NCBI GenBank assembly: GCA_902805485.1
Contig: CADCTM010000450.1
Coordinates: 1-8,759 of the forward strand
Reading direction: 5' to 3'
DNA length: 8,759 bases
Source of the DNA: an uncultured Coleofasciculus sp.
Lineage (GTDB): Bacteria; Cyanobacteriota; Cyanobacteriia; Cyanobacteriales; Coleofasciculaceae
A program made the position numbers and the translations under genes. Shown here piece by piece: positions 1 through 6,325 of the stretch (the first letter of the stretch is position 1; the number at the start of each line of letters is the position of its first letter). The notes under the pieces are model-generated. The model did not search any database, was not told the DNA's origin, and saw nothing but the letters and a program-made list of their open reading frames with translations.

Positions 1-885
1 GTATATGCCACCTGTAGTAGACGCCAATCGTTCCAGTGCGTTCTTCGTCGTAGGAATGAATTCGATATTAGCCCCAAAGCTTTCACCACCTAAGACGTTT
101 GCCACAAAAAAATCAATCGTGCCGCTATCTTCTTTACCCGAGTAGACGATAATGGGCATATCCGGTCCGCCAACTTGATTCCAGTTTATTATCTTACCGA
201 CGTAAATGTCTTTAAGCTGGGCGATAGTCAAACCCGGAATATTAAGAGTAGGATGAACAGCGATGGCAATGCCATCGACAGCGACGGGTATTTCCTTGAG
301 AGTAAAACCACTTTGAGAAGCTTGCTGTTGTTCCTCATTTTTAATAGCACGAGAAGATAGCGCAAACGCCAATTCATTTTTCAATAACATATCAATGTCA
401 GCGTCAGAATTGGGTTTACTGCTGGTTGGCTGAGTGTAGCTTAATTGGAAGGGCGGCCAAGCGGTTTGAATTTCTGGCTCTACGGCTTGACGGATCGGTT
501 CCCAAATCGCACTACCGCTATAGTTAAACTTTCCAGAGGGGACATTTTGGACTTTGGCAAAACTTTCAACAGGTGTAGGTTGATTTGGTTGAGCTACACT
601 CGCAACAGGTGTGGGTTGATTCGGTTGAGTAGGACTTGCACTTGCAACAGGTGTGGGTTGATTCGGTTGAGTAGGACTTGCACTTGCAACAGGTGTGGGT
701 TGATTCGGTTGAGTAGGACTTGCACTTGGTTTGACTTGACTGGTTTGGTCTGGTTCATTTCCTGATGCACGCTTGAAATCAACATGGCGAGAAAACAACC
801 ATGCAGCAGTACTTATCCAACCTATTATGAATAGGGCTGATAAACTAACAACTATCGTTTCGCCTGCTTCGTTTTTCTGGAACAT
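1..885 (-). CDS. Membrane-anchored PstS-like substrate-binding protein, 3' end missing (partial)
   Basis: The frame stays open from the ATG at 885-883 to the left edge, giving 295 codons without a stop, so the C-terminus lies outside the window. Residues 1-6 are MFQKNE, and about 11-31 form one hydrophobic helix followed by R-H. No lipobox Cys is present, so a signal anchor is likely. Residues 36-107 are a Pro/Thr/Gln/Ser linker with three identical 14-residue repeats and a degenerate fourth. From about residue 109 a type II periplasmic-binding domain of the PstS (PBP_like_2) family begins: FNYSGSAIW (120-128), ELAFALSSRAI (171-181), VAVDGIAIAV (201-210), GLTIAQLKDIY (218-228) and SGKEDSGTIDFF (249-260). 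It is the third gene after the kinase and the LivK-like gene, with its ATG overlapping the upstream stop. By hand comparison with E. coli PstS, the key phosphate-binding Asp and Arg are replaced, so the ligand may not be phosphate. Family assignment is firm; function is inferred. Confidence 0.88.
   Translation of the reverse strand, partial: MFQKNEAGETIVVSLSALFIIGWISTAAWLFSRHVDFKRASGNEPDQTSQVKPSASPTQPNQPTPVASASPTQPNQPTPVASASPTQPNQPTPVASVAQPNQPTPVESFAKVQNVPSGKFNYSGSAIWEPIRQAVEPEIQTAWPPFQLSYTQPTSSKPNSDADIDMLLKNELAFALSSRAIKNEEQQQASQSGFTLKEIPVAVDGIAIAVHPTLNIPGLTIAQLKDIYVGKIINWNQVGGPDMPIIVYSGKEDSGTIDFFVANVLGGESFGANIEFIPTTKNALERLASTTGGIY
565..726 (-). repeat. 42-bp in-frame tandem repeat coding a Pro-rich linker
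   Basis: Three 42-bp units lie at 726-685, 684-643 and 642-601. They are identical except for the last base of the third. A shorter diverged unit follows at 600-565. Each full unit encodes SASPTQPNQPTPVA, and the fourth encodes SVAQPNQPTPVE. The near-perfect base identity, including silent positions, points to recent expansion by slippage or unequal exchange. The repeat lengthens the flexible spacer between the membrane helix and the binding domain. Unit number probably differs between strains. Confidence 0.93.
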
Positions 886-887
886 TA
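883..887 (-). promoter_or_regulatory. TAATG stop-start overlap between the two binding-protein genes
   Basis: On the minus strand the LivK-like gene ends in TAA (887-885), and the PstS-like gene starts with ATG (885-883), sharing one base. This arrangement usually means translational coupling and co-transcription. It also fixes the start of the PstS-like gene, which otherwise lacks a clear ribosome-binding site of its own. Confidence 0.85.
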
Positions 888-2315
888 GTTTTTTACTTCA
901 CGTATTGGCACAAATTCAAAAGCAAAACTTGTGCTATTTCCTGGTTGGATTCTAACCAATTGCACTGGGCGATTGCGATCGCCTGACGGTAAAAACTTAA
1001 TATCTCCAGCGGAACCATTTGCCGAAAAATCGGGCGAGGCTAAAGCTTGTTGAACCCCTGTACGGCTTGGATTTCTCTCAATTCCTGCAATTAACGCTTT
1101 CGTCGAATCATAAGCCATTGCCGTGCGCCAGTTGACATTACCCGCCCACAGTTGGCTTGCCAATTTCACAAAGGGAGACTGGGGATCACCTAAAATATGC
1201 CAAGGTACAGCCAACACCATCCCTACTGCCGAGGGACCACCAATTTGTAAGGTTTGGGGAGTATAGGCATCATCTCCTGCCAACAATTGCAGACGATTCC
1301 GGTTAACTGCCACCGCCTGCAAAGCTTTATCAAGAGTAGGAGAATTCGGTGCTAACATCAAAACCTCAGCCCCTTGCTTAATCGCTTGTTCTACACTAGT
1401 ACCTGCGTTAAACTTACTGCTTCCTAAGTCATATTCACCGACAACTTGTCCCCCATCTCCAAACAAAGCTGTGGTAAATTCTCCTTTCAAGGATTTGCTG
1501 TAATTACTGTCAGAATTAAAAAATACAGCCGCTTTTTTCTTCTTTAGCTGAGTAAACATATAACGGGAAAGAGCATTTCCGGCAAAGCGATCGCTCGGTA
1601 CTGTCCGAAAGATATAATTGCCAAAACCTGACAACTGCACGGATGTGCTAATAGGCGAAATTGCCACTAATTGTCCCGATTGATAGACTTTGCCCGCAGC
1701 AAGGGTGACATCACTGGCAAAATGACCAACAACCCCTAAAACATCAGGTTTTTTCACTAACGCATCGGCAACTTGTTGGGCAACCGCTGGTTTATTATCA
1801 TCATTGGCGATTAATACTTTTAAAGGAACGCCTTTAATTCCCCCTTTTTGATTAACTTCATCTTGCCCTTGAGCAACGCCCCGCAGGATTTCTTCTGAGG
1901 AATTGGCATCAGGAGTAATTGGCACCGCGACGGCAATACTGTAGGATTTTTGATTACCAATACGAGCATTATTCAGGTAGATTAAGGTTTCGGGATCATT
2001 TCGATTAACTTTCCGTGCTTGTTCTAGCTGTTTTACGGCTTCGCTATAATTACCTTTTGCGATCGCTTCTGTTGCCGCGCCTTTTTGGGGTGTTGTATCT
2101 GAGGGAATTAACAATTTATCCCCGGCACTAATGCGATTTTCAACAGGTTGATTAGATATCGGCGTTTCTCCCGGTGTAGTTGCGCCTAGATTATTCGCTC
2201 CTCCTGAATTCCCCAAATTGTCATTACTCTTATACCACCAGAACCCAGCCGCCAGTAGAGCAACGGTGATCAGTAATGAAAGCAAAAGAACAGTTGTTTC
2301 GTTTTTTTGGGACAT
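885..2315 (-). CDS. Membrane-anchored LivK-like substrate-binding protein with TPR-like segment
   Basis: This protein of 476 residues belongs to the type I periplasmic-binding (Peripla_BP_6 / ANF receptor-like) family, whose members bind branched-chain amino acids, amides or urea. MSQKNE (1-6) precedes a transmembrane helix at about 8-28. A Gly/Asn/Thr-rich linker runs to about residue 60. The segment at 79-114 (KGNYSEAVKQLEQA, then NDPETLIYLNNA) resembles one tetratricopeptide unit. The binding domain starts near 124 (SYSIAVAVPI), with NQKGGIKG (155-162) and GHFASDV (197-203) typical of the fold, and extends to about 465. There is no lipobox and no Cys, so it is probably held at the outer face of the plasma membrane by its helix. 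It starts 30 bp after the kinase stop with no clear Shine-Dalgarno, and its TAA overlaps the next ATG. No permease or ATPase gene is seen beside it, so a sensory role with the kinase is a reasonable inference. The ligand is unknown. Confidence 0.9.
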   Translation of the reverse strand: MSQKNETTVLLLSLLITVALLAAGFWWYKSNDNLGNSGGANNLGATTPGETPISNQPVENRISAGDKLLIPSDTTPQKGAATEAIAKGNYSEAVKQLEQARKVNRNDPETLIYLNNARIGNQKSYSIAVAVPITPDANSSEEILRGVAQGQDEVNQKGGIKGVPLKVLIANDDNKPAVAQQVADALVKKPDVLGVVGHFASDVTLAAGKVYQSGQLVAISPISTSVQLSGFGNYIFRTVPSDRFAGNALSRYMFTQLKKKKAAVFFNSDSNYSKSLKGEFTTALFGDGGQVVGEYDLGSSKFNAGTSVEQAIKQGAEVLMLAPNSPTLDKALQAVAVNRNRLQLLAGDDAYTPQTLQIGGPSAVGMVLAVPWHILGDPQSPFVKLASQLWAGNVNWRTAMAYDSTKALIAGIERNPSRTGVQQALASPDFSANGSAGDIKFLPSGDRNRPVQLVRIQPGNSTSFAFEFVPIREVKN

Positions 2316-2345
2316 GAGCGGTTCAAGATATCAGGCGGCAGGCCT

Positions 2346-3794
2346 TTAGAGGAAACGCGATAATAAGAGATAAATTAGTCGGAATAGGGCTGTAACGGCA
2401 ACGCCAGCTAAACCGGCGACAACAGCGATCGCGATCGCATTTGGAAGGAGCATACTACCCCGAAAGAAGAACGCAACAACCGCCGTGATTCCAGCAATAA
2501 TCAGTAAATCCTTGCCTTCAATAATGCGGCGGTATTGAGCATAAATTAGACCACCCACAATCATGCCTAATAGCCCGATACTAATTCCTGTTGAGCCTAG
2601 GAAGCGGGTCAGGGCAATGAATAGTAATCCGCCTTCAAATCCCGTAAACGCTCCTCCACCTAAGATTTCGAGCAGCGAAAAGGCAGGTTTTCTTGATAGT
2701 GATTGAGGATTTGAGGCAACTGGCGTCGGCGTTACAGGAGTCGGCGTTACGGTGATCGGTTGTGCAACAGGCGGCATCGCTGTCGGAGGGGTGTATGCCG
2801 GCTGTGGCGGCAGCGTTACGGGCAAGGGTATGGTTGGTTTTGGTGCTAGGGCGTCTAGAACATCTTGTGCTGACTGAAAGCGTTGATTAGGTGCCGACAA
2901 CAACATTCGGTCTAAAACATCGGCTAGTGTCTTGCTAACTGGGGCATAACTTCGCCAATTCCAGTGGTTATTGTAGGAATCAAACAACTCGCCTGCGTCT
3001 TTTCCCGTTAGCAAAGTAATAACTGTTACGGCAAGGGCATACAAGTCTGTTGAAGGGTAAACTTGACCGCCACTCATTTGTTCGGGTGGTGCGTACCCCA
3101 TCGAGTAAATACCAGTTGATCTACCGCTTCCTGCCGCAGCAGCAGCCCCTGTTGTGACTTGCTTGACGGCACCGAAGTCCAGCAAAAACAAGCGCCCACG
3201 GCGATCGCGCATAATGTTGGACGGCTTAATATCTCGATGAATTGAGCCATTATCATGAACAAATTTCAGGACGTTGAGGATTTCTTGCAGCACCTCCAAG
3301 GCTTCGGTTTCGGAAAACTGACCTTTGGTTCTTAGTTCCGCCTCCAAATCTTGCCCATCAATAAATTCTTGTACCAGGTAAAAGAATTGGTCTTCTGTCC
3401 CGGCTTGTATTCCTGGAGTCGTCAAGGGAAAAAAGGCGAACAAATCAGGAATTTGGGGGTGAGTGCTGCCCAATACCTCTAAAGTTTCTGCCTCCCTTTC
3501 AAATAAATTTTGGGCAATTATTAGCTGTTGCGGGTTCAAGTCGCCAGTGGGTTGAAATTGCTTTACAACACATTGACGCAAGGCTGGCGTAAAGCGATCG
3601 CGTGCCAGAAAGGCTGCGCCAAAACCACCCTGACCCAGTAAACGGGAGGGTATGTAACGACCCGCTAAAATCAAAGGCATACCGCAGGCTGTACAAAATT
3701 TCTGTTGTGCCGTCTTGAGGGTAGTTCTGTCATCAAGATCGGCAAAATGGTTGTTTGGACGAGGGCAGCCAGGACGGGTGCAATAAATTTCCAT
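2346..3794 (-). CDS. Ser/Thr protein kinase with N-terminal four-Cys motif and C-terminal membrane domain
   Basis: This is a 482-residue Hanks-type (PknB-like) kinase. C5-x4-C10 and C34-x2-C37 form a likely zinc ribbon. The kinase domain spans about 47-317, with the Gly loop GQGGFG (54-59), the beta3 Lys K78 in VVKQF, a candidate alphaC Glu at 101-103, the catalytic loop HRDIKPSN (186-193, base D188), DFG (206-208), APPEQ (235-239), D250 of STDLYALA and R305 near the end. All catalytic residues are present, so it should be active. The activation loop holds a five-Ala run (217-221). A Pro/Thr-rich linker (about 318-365, with two VTPTP units) leads to a hydrophobic C-terminus with about four membrane helices (near 379-397, 401-419, 430-446 and 450-478). 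It is the first gene of the unit with the two tethered binding proteins, which suggests phosphorylation signalling tied to ligand sensing at the membrane. Substrates are unknown. Confidence 0.93.
   Translation of the reverse strand: MEIYCTRPGCPRPNNHFADLDDRTTLKTAQQKFCTACGMPLILAGRYIPSRLLGQGGFGAAFLARDRFTPALRQCVVKQFQPTGDLNPQQLIIAQNLFEREAETLEVLGSTHPQIPDLFAFFPLTTPGIQAGTEDQFFYLVQEFIDGQDLEAELRTKGQFSETEALEVLQEILNVLKFVHDNGSIHRDIKPSNIMRDRRGRLFLLDFGAVKQVTTGAAAAAGSGRSTGIYSMGYAPPEQMSGGQVYPSTDLYALAVTVITLLTGKDAGELFDSYNNHWNWRSYAPVSKTLADVLDRMLLSAPNQRFQSAQDVLDALAPKPTIPLPVTLPPQPAYTPPTAMPPVAQPITVTPTPVTPTPVASNPQSLSRKPAFSLLEILGGGAFTGFEGGLLFIALTRFLGSTGISIGLLGMIVGGLIYAQYRRIIEGKDLLIIAGITAVVAFFFRGSMLLPNAIAIAVVAGLAGVAVTALFRLIYLLLSRFL
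2425..2438. repeat. Two overlapping HIP1 octamers (GCGATCGC)
   Basis: GCGATCGCGATCGC is two HIP1 palindromes sharing two bases, inside the kinase C-terminal membrane domain (A-I-A-I-A codons). Other copies in the window start at 975, 1587, 2059, 3201, 3594, 4903 and 5205, nine in all. About 0.13 would be expected by chance in this length at even base composition. HIP1 enrichment is a cyanobacterial genome signature. Confidence 0.95.
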
Positions 3795-3827
3795 GTTAAA
3801 AGAGCGTCGGGACTAAGAAGTAGGCTC

Positions 3828-3855
3828 TATATAAGCATTTAAAGGCACTTTACAA
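3828..3855 (-). promoter_or_regulatory. Candidate sigma70-type promoter for the kinase unit
   Basis: On the minus strand, TTGTAA (3855-3850) is followed after 16 bases by TATATA (3833-3828). The -10 box ends about 33 bases before the kinase ATG. Box quality and position fit a housekeeping promoter for the three-gene unit. This is a sequence match only; no start site is known. Confidence 0.42.
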
Positions 3856-3894
3856 GTAAGTAAGCCATTAATTATTTTGTTTCTCTTCTCACTT

Positions 3895-3915
3895 TAGCCT
3901 TGAACTTCAGGGCTA
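3895..3915. promoter_or_regulatory. 21-bp dyad between rbcR and the kinase gene (operator or weak terminator)
   Basis: The arms TAGCCTTGA (3895-3903) and TTCAGGGCTA (3906-3915) form a nearly perfect dyad around a three-base centre. There are nine pairs, one of them a G-T wobble on the plus strand and a C-A mismatch on the minus strand. It lies about 50 bp after the rbcR stop and about 40 bp upstream of the kinase -35 box. No T run follows on the minus strand, so it is a poor intrinsic terminator. An operator for the kinase unit is the alternative. Confidence 0.35.
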
Positions 3916-3965
3916 CACTCCTCAACACCTTGGCCCCAACAAACTTAGCGTAACGTCCCTGTTAT

Positions 3966-4955
3966 CTAAGAAGACGCTGCCTTGAAAGTTTCTGATGCCA
4001 GCGCTAAGGGTTCCAATTGTGTACTTTGCCATCCTTTTGAGGCAAACTCTGGTAATATCTCGCGACTAAAGGCTTCAGCGGCTTTGGAACGATAACGGTG
4101 GGGGTTGACAATTAAAGACAACATCCGTTTGACGACGACATCCTCAATTGGGGCGCGGTGCAAAACACCCATTTGTAACTCTTTTTCAATTGCTGAAATC
4201 GAAACAAAAGATGCTCCTAACCCAGATTGCACGGCATTTTTAATCGCCTCTATCGAGTTTAGTTCCATTTCAACCTTCAGGCGGCGGGTATCAATGCCAC
4301 AGCGTGATAACACTTGGTCAATTACTTTCCGGATCGTGGATTGCGAGTCTAGGGTAATAAACTGCAACTTGTACAAATCTTCTTTTTGGACAGTGCCGAC
4401 TTTTGAGAGTGGATGAAAGGCTGGCAAAATTAACGCCAATTCATCTTCGGCATAAGGAAGAATTTCTAGAGTTTCTTGTAAATCGGACGGAACTTCACCG
4501 CCAATGATTGCTAAATCCACTTGTCCATTGGCAACGCCCCAAGCCGTGCGCCTTGTAGAGTGAACGTGCAATTGTACCGCGACATCGGGATATTTTTGCC
4601 GAAATAAGCCAATCATCCGGGGCAATAAATAAGTCCCAGTTGTCTGAGACGCCCCAACAATTAAAGTCCCACCCTGAAGATTTTGCAAATCTTCGATGGC
4701 GCGACAAGTTTCTTGACAAAGCGTGAGAATTTTTTCGCCATAGTTGAGGAGAAGATACCCCGCTTCAGTGAGTTGGGCACGGCGTCCCCCTCGGTCAAAT
4801 AAGGGTACATCTAATTGTCGCTCTAAGTTTTGGACTTGGAGACTAACAGCCGGCTGTGAAACATATAAACTATCAGCGGCACGCTTAAAACTGCCCTCAG
4901 CAGCGATCGCTTTGAGAATACGGAGTTGGTCTAAAGTGAACGGAAGGTCAGACAT
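3966..4955 (-). CDS. rbcR: LysR-type transcriptional regulator, RbcR/PacR (Ycf30) type
   Basis: The protein has 329 residues, starting MSDLPFTLDQ. An in-frame upstream ATG at 5081 would add 42 residues unlike any LysR N-terminus, so the ATG at 4955 is chosen; it also matches the usual start of the family. The winged helix-turn-helix is at about 10-65, with GSFKRAADSL (21-30), the recognition segment VSQPAVSLQVQNLE (32-45) and PLFDRGGRR (51-59). The rest is the two-lobed effector domain, with GGTLIVGASQTTGTYLLPRM and GQVDLAIIGGEVP as family marks. The sequence agrees closely with cyanobacterial RbcR and plastid Ycf30. From recall, the Anabaena relative All3953 was described as PacR, a global regulator of carbon assimilation genes. 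RbcR-type proteins control Rubisco and other carbon genes in response to metabolites. It is divergent from Z-ISO and close to ndhF1. CmpR and NdhR are related alternatives but fit the N-terminus less well. Confidence 0.9.
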   Translation of the reverse strand: MSDLPFTLDQLRILKAIAAEGSFKRAADSLYVSQPAVSLQVQNLERQLDVPLFDRGGRRAQLTEAGYLLLNYGEKILTLCQETCRAIEDLQNLQGGTLIVGASQTTGTYLLPRMIGLFRQKYPDVAVQLHVHSTRRTAWGVANGQVDLAIIGGEVPSDLQETLEILPYAEDELALILPAFHPLSKVGTVQKEDLYKLQFITLDSQSTIRKVIDQVLSRCGIDTRRLKVEMELNSIEAIKNAVQSGLGASFVSISAIEKELQMGVLHRAPIEDVVVKRMLSLIVNPHRYRSKAAEAFSREILPEFASKGWQSTQLEPLALASETFKAASS

Positions 4956-5141
4956 ACGGCTCAACCTAAAGGAAAGGAGCAATTCATTGGCAACCAACGA
5001 TTCTATAGATGGGATTGGACAAAGCGCGATTGCCTCTATGGAATGTTTAAGCCTCTGCTGACATCGACAGTAACATACCAAGGGAGCAAGTCCTCAGAAT
5101 CCTTGCTAGCATAGAGTGTTCCGGAATTGACTTTAAGTTAT
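4956..5141. promoter_or_regulatory. Divergent control region of rbcR and Z-ISO
   Basis: This 186-bp spacer lies between two genes transcribed away from each other. It should hold both promoters and probably the autoregulatory LysR sites (general T-N11-A type, too loose to place by eye). For rbcR, TATAGA (5007-5002, minus strand) is a possible -10 box without a good -35 box. Just before Z-ISO there is a small palindrome, TTCCGGAA (5119-5126). No firm site can be assigned. Confidence 0.5.
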
Positions 5142-5858
5142 ATGGAGTTCTCGACTTGGCTTACTTCTAGCCACTTTGTGATGGTTGGGTTGTTGTTAGG
5201 ATTTGCGATCGCCCACAGTGGTTTGGCGGCACTCCGTCCTTGGGGGGAAAAACGCATTGGACCAAGGCTTTATCGGGTTTTGTTTGCCTTAGTTAGCATT
5301 CCTTTTGCGACTATATTAATAATTTACTTTTTTAATCATCGCTATGATGGCTTGCAGTTATGGCAACTGCAGGGAACTCCTGGACTTCGCTCCGTAGTTT
5401 GGGTGCTTTCCGCGATTTCTTTTTTGTTCCTGTATCCCGCGACCTTTAATTTATTGGAAATTGCCGCCATTCAAAAGCCCGAAGTTCACTTATTTGAAAC
5501 AGGGATCATTCGCATCACCCGACATCCCCAAATGGTAGGACAGGTGATTTGGTGTATCGCCCATACACTTTGGGTGGGTACGACTTTTACTTTACTCACC
5601 TCCTTAGGGTTAGTTTTACATCATCTGTTTGCCGTCTGGCATGGGGATAGGCGGCTTTTAGCCCGGTATGGTGAGGCATTTGAAGTTGCAGCCTCGCGGA
5701 CCTCCATTATTCCCTTCCGGGCGATTCTCCAGGGGAGACAAACCCTAAAATGGCAAGAGTTCCTCCGACCGGCTTACCTGGGAGTCATCGGTTTTATCCT
5801 GCTTCTGTGGTGGGCACACCCGTTTTTAATCCAAGCGACAGGAAAAATATCCTGGTAA
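5142..5858 (+). CDS. Z-ISO: 15-cis-zeta-carotene isomerase (Z-ISO), NnrU-like membrane protein
   Basis: The protein has 238 residues with about five or six membrane helices and belongs to the NnrU / Z-ISO family. Z-ISO converts 9,15,9'-tri-cis-zeta-carotene to the 9,9'-di-cis form between phytoene desaturase and zeta-carotene desaturase, using a heme b cofactor in the membrane. The match to plant Z-ISO runs along the chain: IAHSGLAALRPWGE (23-36), NLLEIAA (103-109), ETGIIRITRHPQMVGQ (119-134), WCIAH (137-141), HHLFAVWHGDRR (160-171), RYGEAFE and RTSIIPF. H25, C138 and H141 correspond to the heme-ligand His, Cys and His reported for the plant enzyme, by recalled alignment. ATG 5142 is preferred over the in-frame TTG at 5127 because homologues begin close to W-L-T-S-x-H-F. 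The gene is divergent from rbcR and 97 bp ahead of trxC. Automated annotation may call it only 'NnrU family protein'. Confidence 0.88.
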   Translation: MEFSTWLTSSHFVMVGLLLGFAIAHSGLAALRPWGEKRIGPRLYRVLFALVSIPFATILIIYFFNHRYDGLQLWQLQGTPGLRSVVWVLSAISFLFLYPATFNLLEIAAIQKPEVHLFETGIIRITRHPQMVGQVIWCIAHTLWVGTTFTLLTSLGLVLHHLFAVWHGDRRLLARYGEAFEVAASRTSIIPFRAILQGRQTLKWQEFLRPAYLGVIGFILLLWWAHPFLIQATGKISW

Positions 5859-5955
5859 TACAAGTAATACGGTCATTTTCGCTGTTCAGATGATCCTAAA
5901 TGGATGTAGCATGATCCCAAACAATTGTAAAAACGCATATATTTTATCGATGAAC

Positions 5956-6297
5956 ATGGTGTTGTCTCTTAACGAGCGGACTTTTAGACAAGAAGTTTTA
6001 GAATCTGCAACTCCTGCTTTAGTTGATTTTTGGGCTCCTTGGTGCGGACTGTGCCGACTCATTCATCCGCTAGTTCAGGAATTCCAGTCGGATTGGGCTG
6101 AACCCGTTAAATTAGTCAGAGTTAATGCTGATGAAAATCTGAAGCTGGCTAACACCTACCGCATCAAGTCTTTGCCAACGATACTTTTATTTGAAAACGG
6201 ACAAGTGGTACATCGATTAGAAGGCTTCAGCGGACGGGAGGATCTGCGACGCGCGCTTAAAACAATCATGGTTCATTCTTTGCCCAAATCAGCTTAG
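5956..6297 (+). CDS. trxC: Atypical thioredoxin TrxC (WCGLC active site)
   Basis: This is a single thioredoxin fold of 113 residues if started at MVLSLNERTF; in-frame ATGs at 5950 and 5890 are alternatives, and none has a clear ribosome-binding site. The active site is WCGLC (29-33) in place of WCGPC. The buried D24 in LVDFWAPWC and the cis-Pro P74 in SLPTILLF are kept, so the fold and redox pair are intact. The Pro-to-Leu change is the mark of TrxC, a thioredoxin described as exclusive to cyanobacteria. In Synechocystis it is dispensable and, as I recall, linked to carbon-limitation phenotypes. The change should alter redox potential and partner choice compared with TrxA, and the partners are not settled. 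It lies between Z-ISO and ndhF1 on the same strand and ends before a long hairpin. There is no signal peptide, so it should be cytoplasmic. Confidence 0.85.
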   Translation: MVLSLNERTFRQEVLESATPALVDFWAPWCGLCRLIHPLVQEFQSDWAEPVKLVRVNADENLKLANTYRIKSLPTILLFENGQVVHRLEGFSGREDLRRALKTIMVHSLPKSA

Positions 6298-6325
6298 GAA
6301 TGTAGATTTATTAACCCACCAATTG

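Larger units (their letters stand above)
3795..3965. other. Spacer between rbcR 3' end and kinase gene
   Basis: These 171 bases hold no supportable ORF. They contain the 21-bp dyad and the kinase promoter candidate listed separately. The stretch around 3840-3880 is AT-rich, as expected upstream of a promoter. Confidence 0.7.

Noticed and set aside
565..726. Possible CRISPR-like array
   Set aside because: The units are directly adjacent with no spacers, and they are in frame within a coding linker.
445..785. Open frames on both strands through the 42-bp repeats, giving repeated Cys/Arg-rich or Leu/Asn-rich peptides
   Set aside because: The 42-bp unit is a multiple of three, so any frame that is open once stays open. 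These are shadows of the PstS-like gene, whose own frame has a clear family match.
1..885. Simple annotation as phosphate transporter PstS
   Set aside because: The phosphate-contact residues appear replaced, the protein is tethered by a helix, and no pstCAB genes are visible.
4105..5061. Plus-strand frames of 103 and 105 codons opposite the LysR gene
   Set aside because: They are antisense to a strongly conserved coding sequence and show no domain pattern.
4956..5081. N-terminal extension of the LysR regulator to the ATG at 5081
   Set aside because: The extra 42 residues do not resemble any LysR N-terminus, and the family starts at MSDLPFTLDQ. The stretch is better read as the divergent control region.
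5127..5141. TTG start for Z-ISO five codons upstream
   Set aside because: The ATG at 5142 gives the usual length and N-terminus, and no good ribosome-binding site favours the TTG.
5890..5917. ATGATCC direct repeat (5890-5896 and 5911-5917)
   Set aside because: Two copies of seven bases 21 bp apart are too short and imperfectly placed to call an operator.
5890..5955. Longer thioredoxin start at ATG 5890
   Set aside because: The added 22 residues are not thioredoxin-like and do not form a signal peptide. The start at 5950 or 5956 fits the family.
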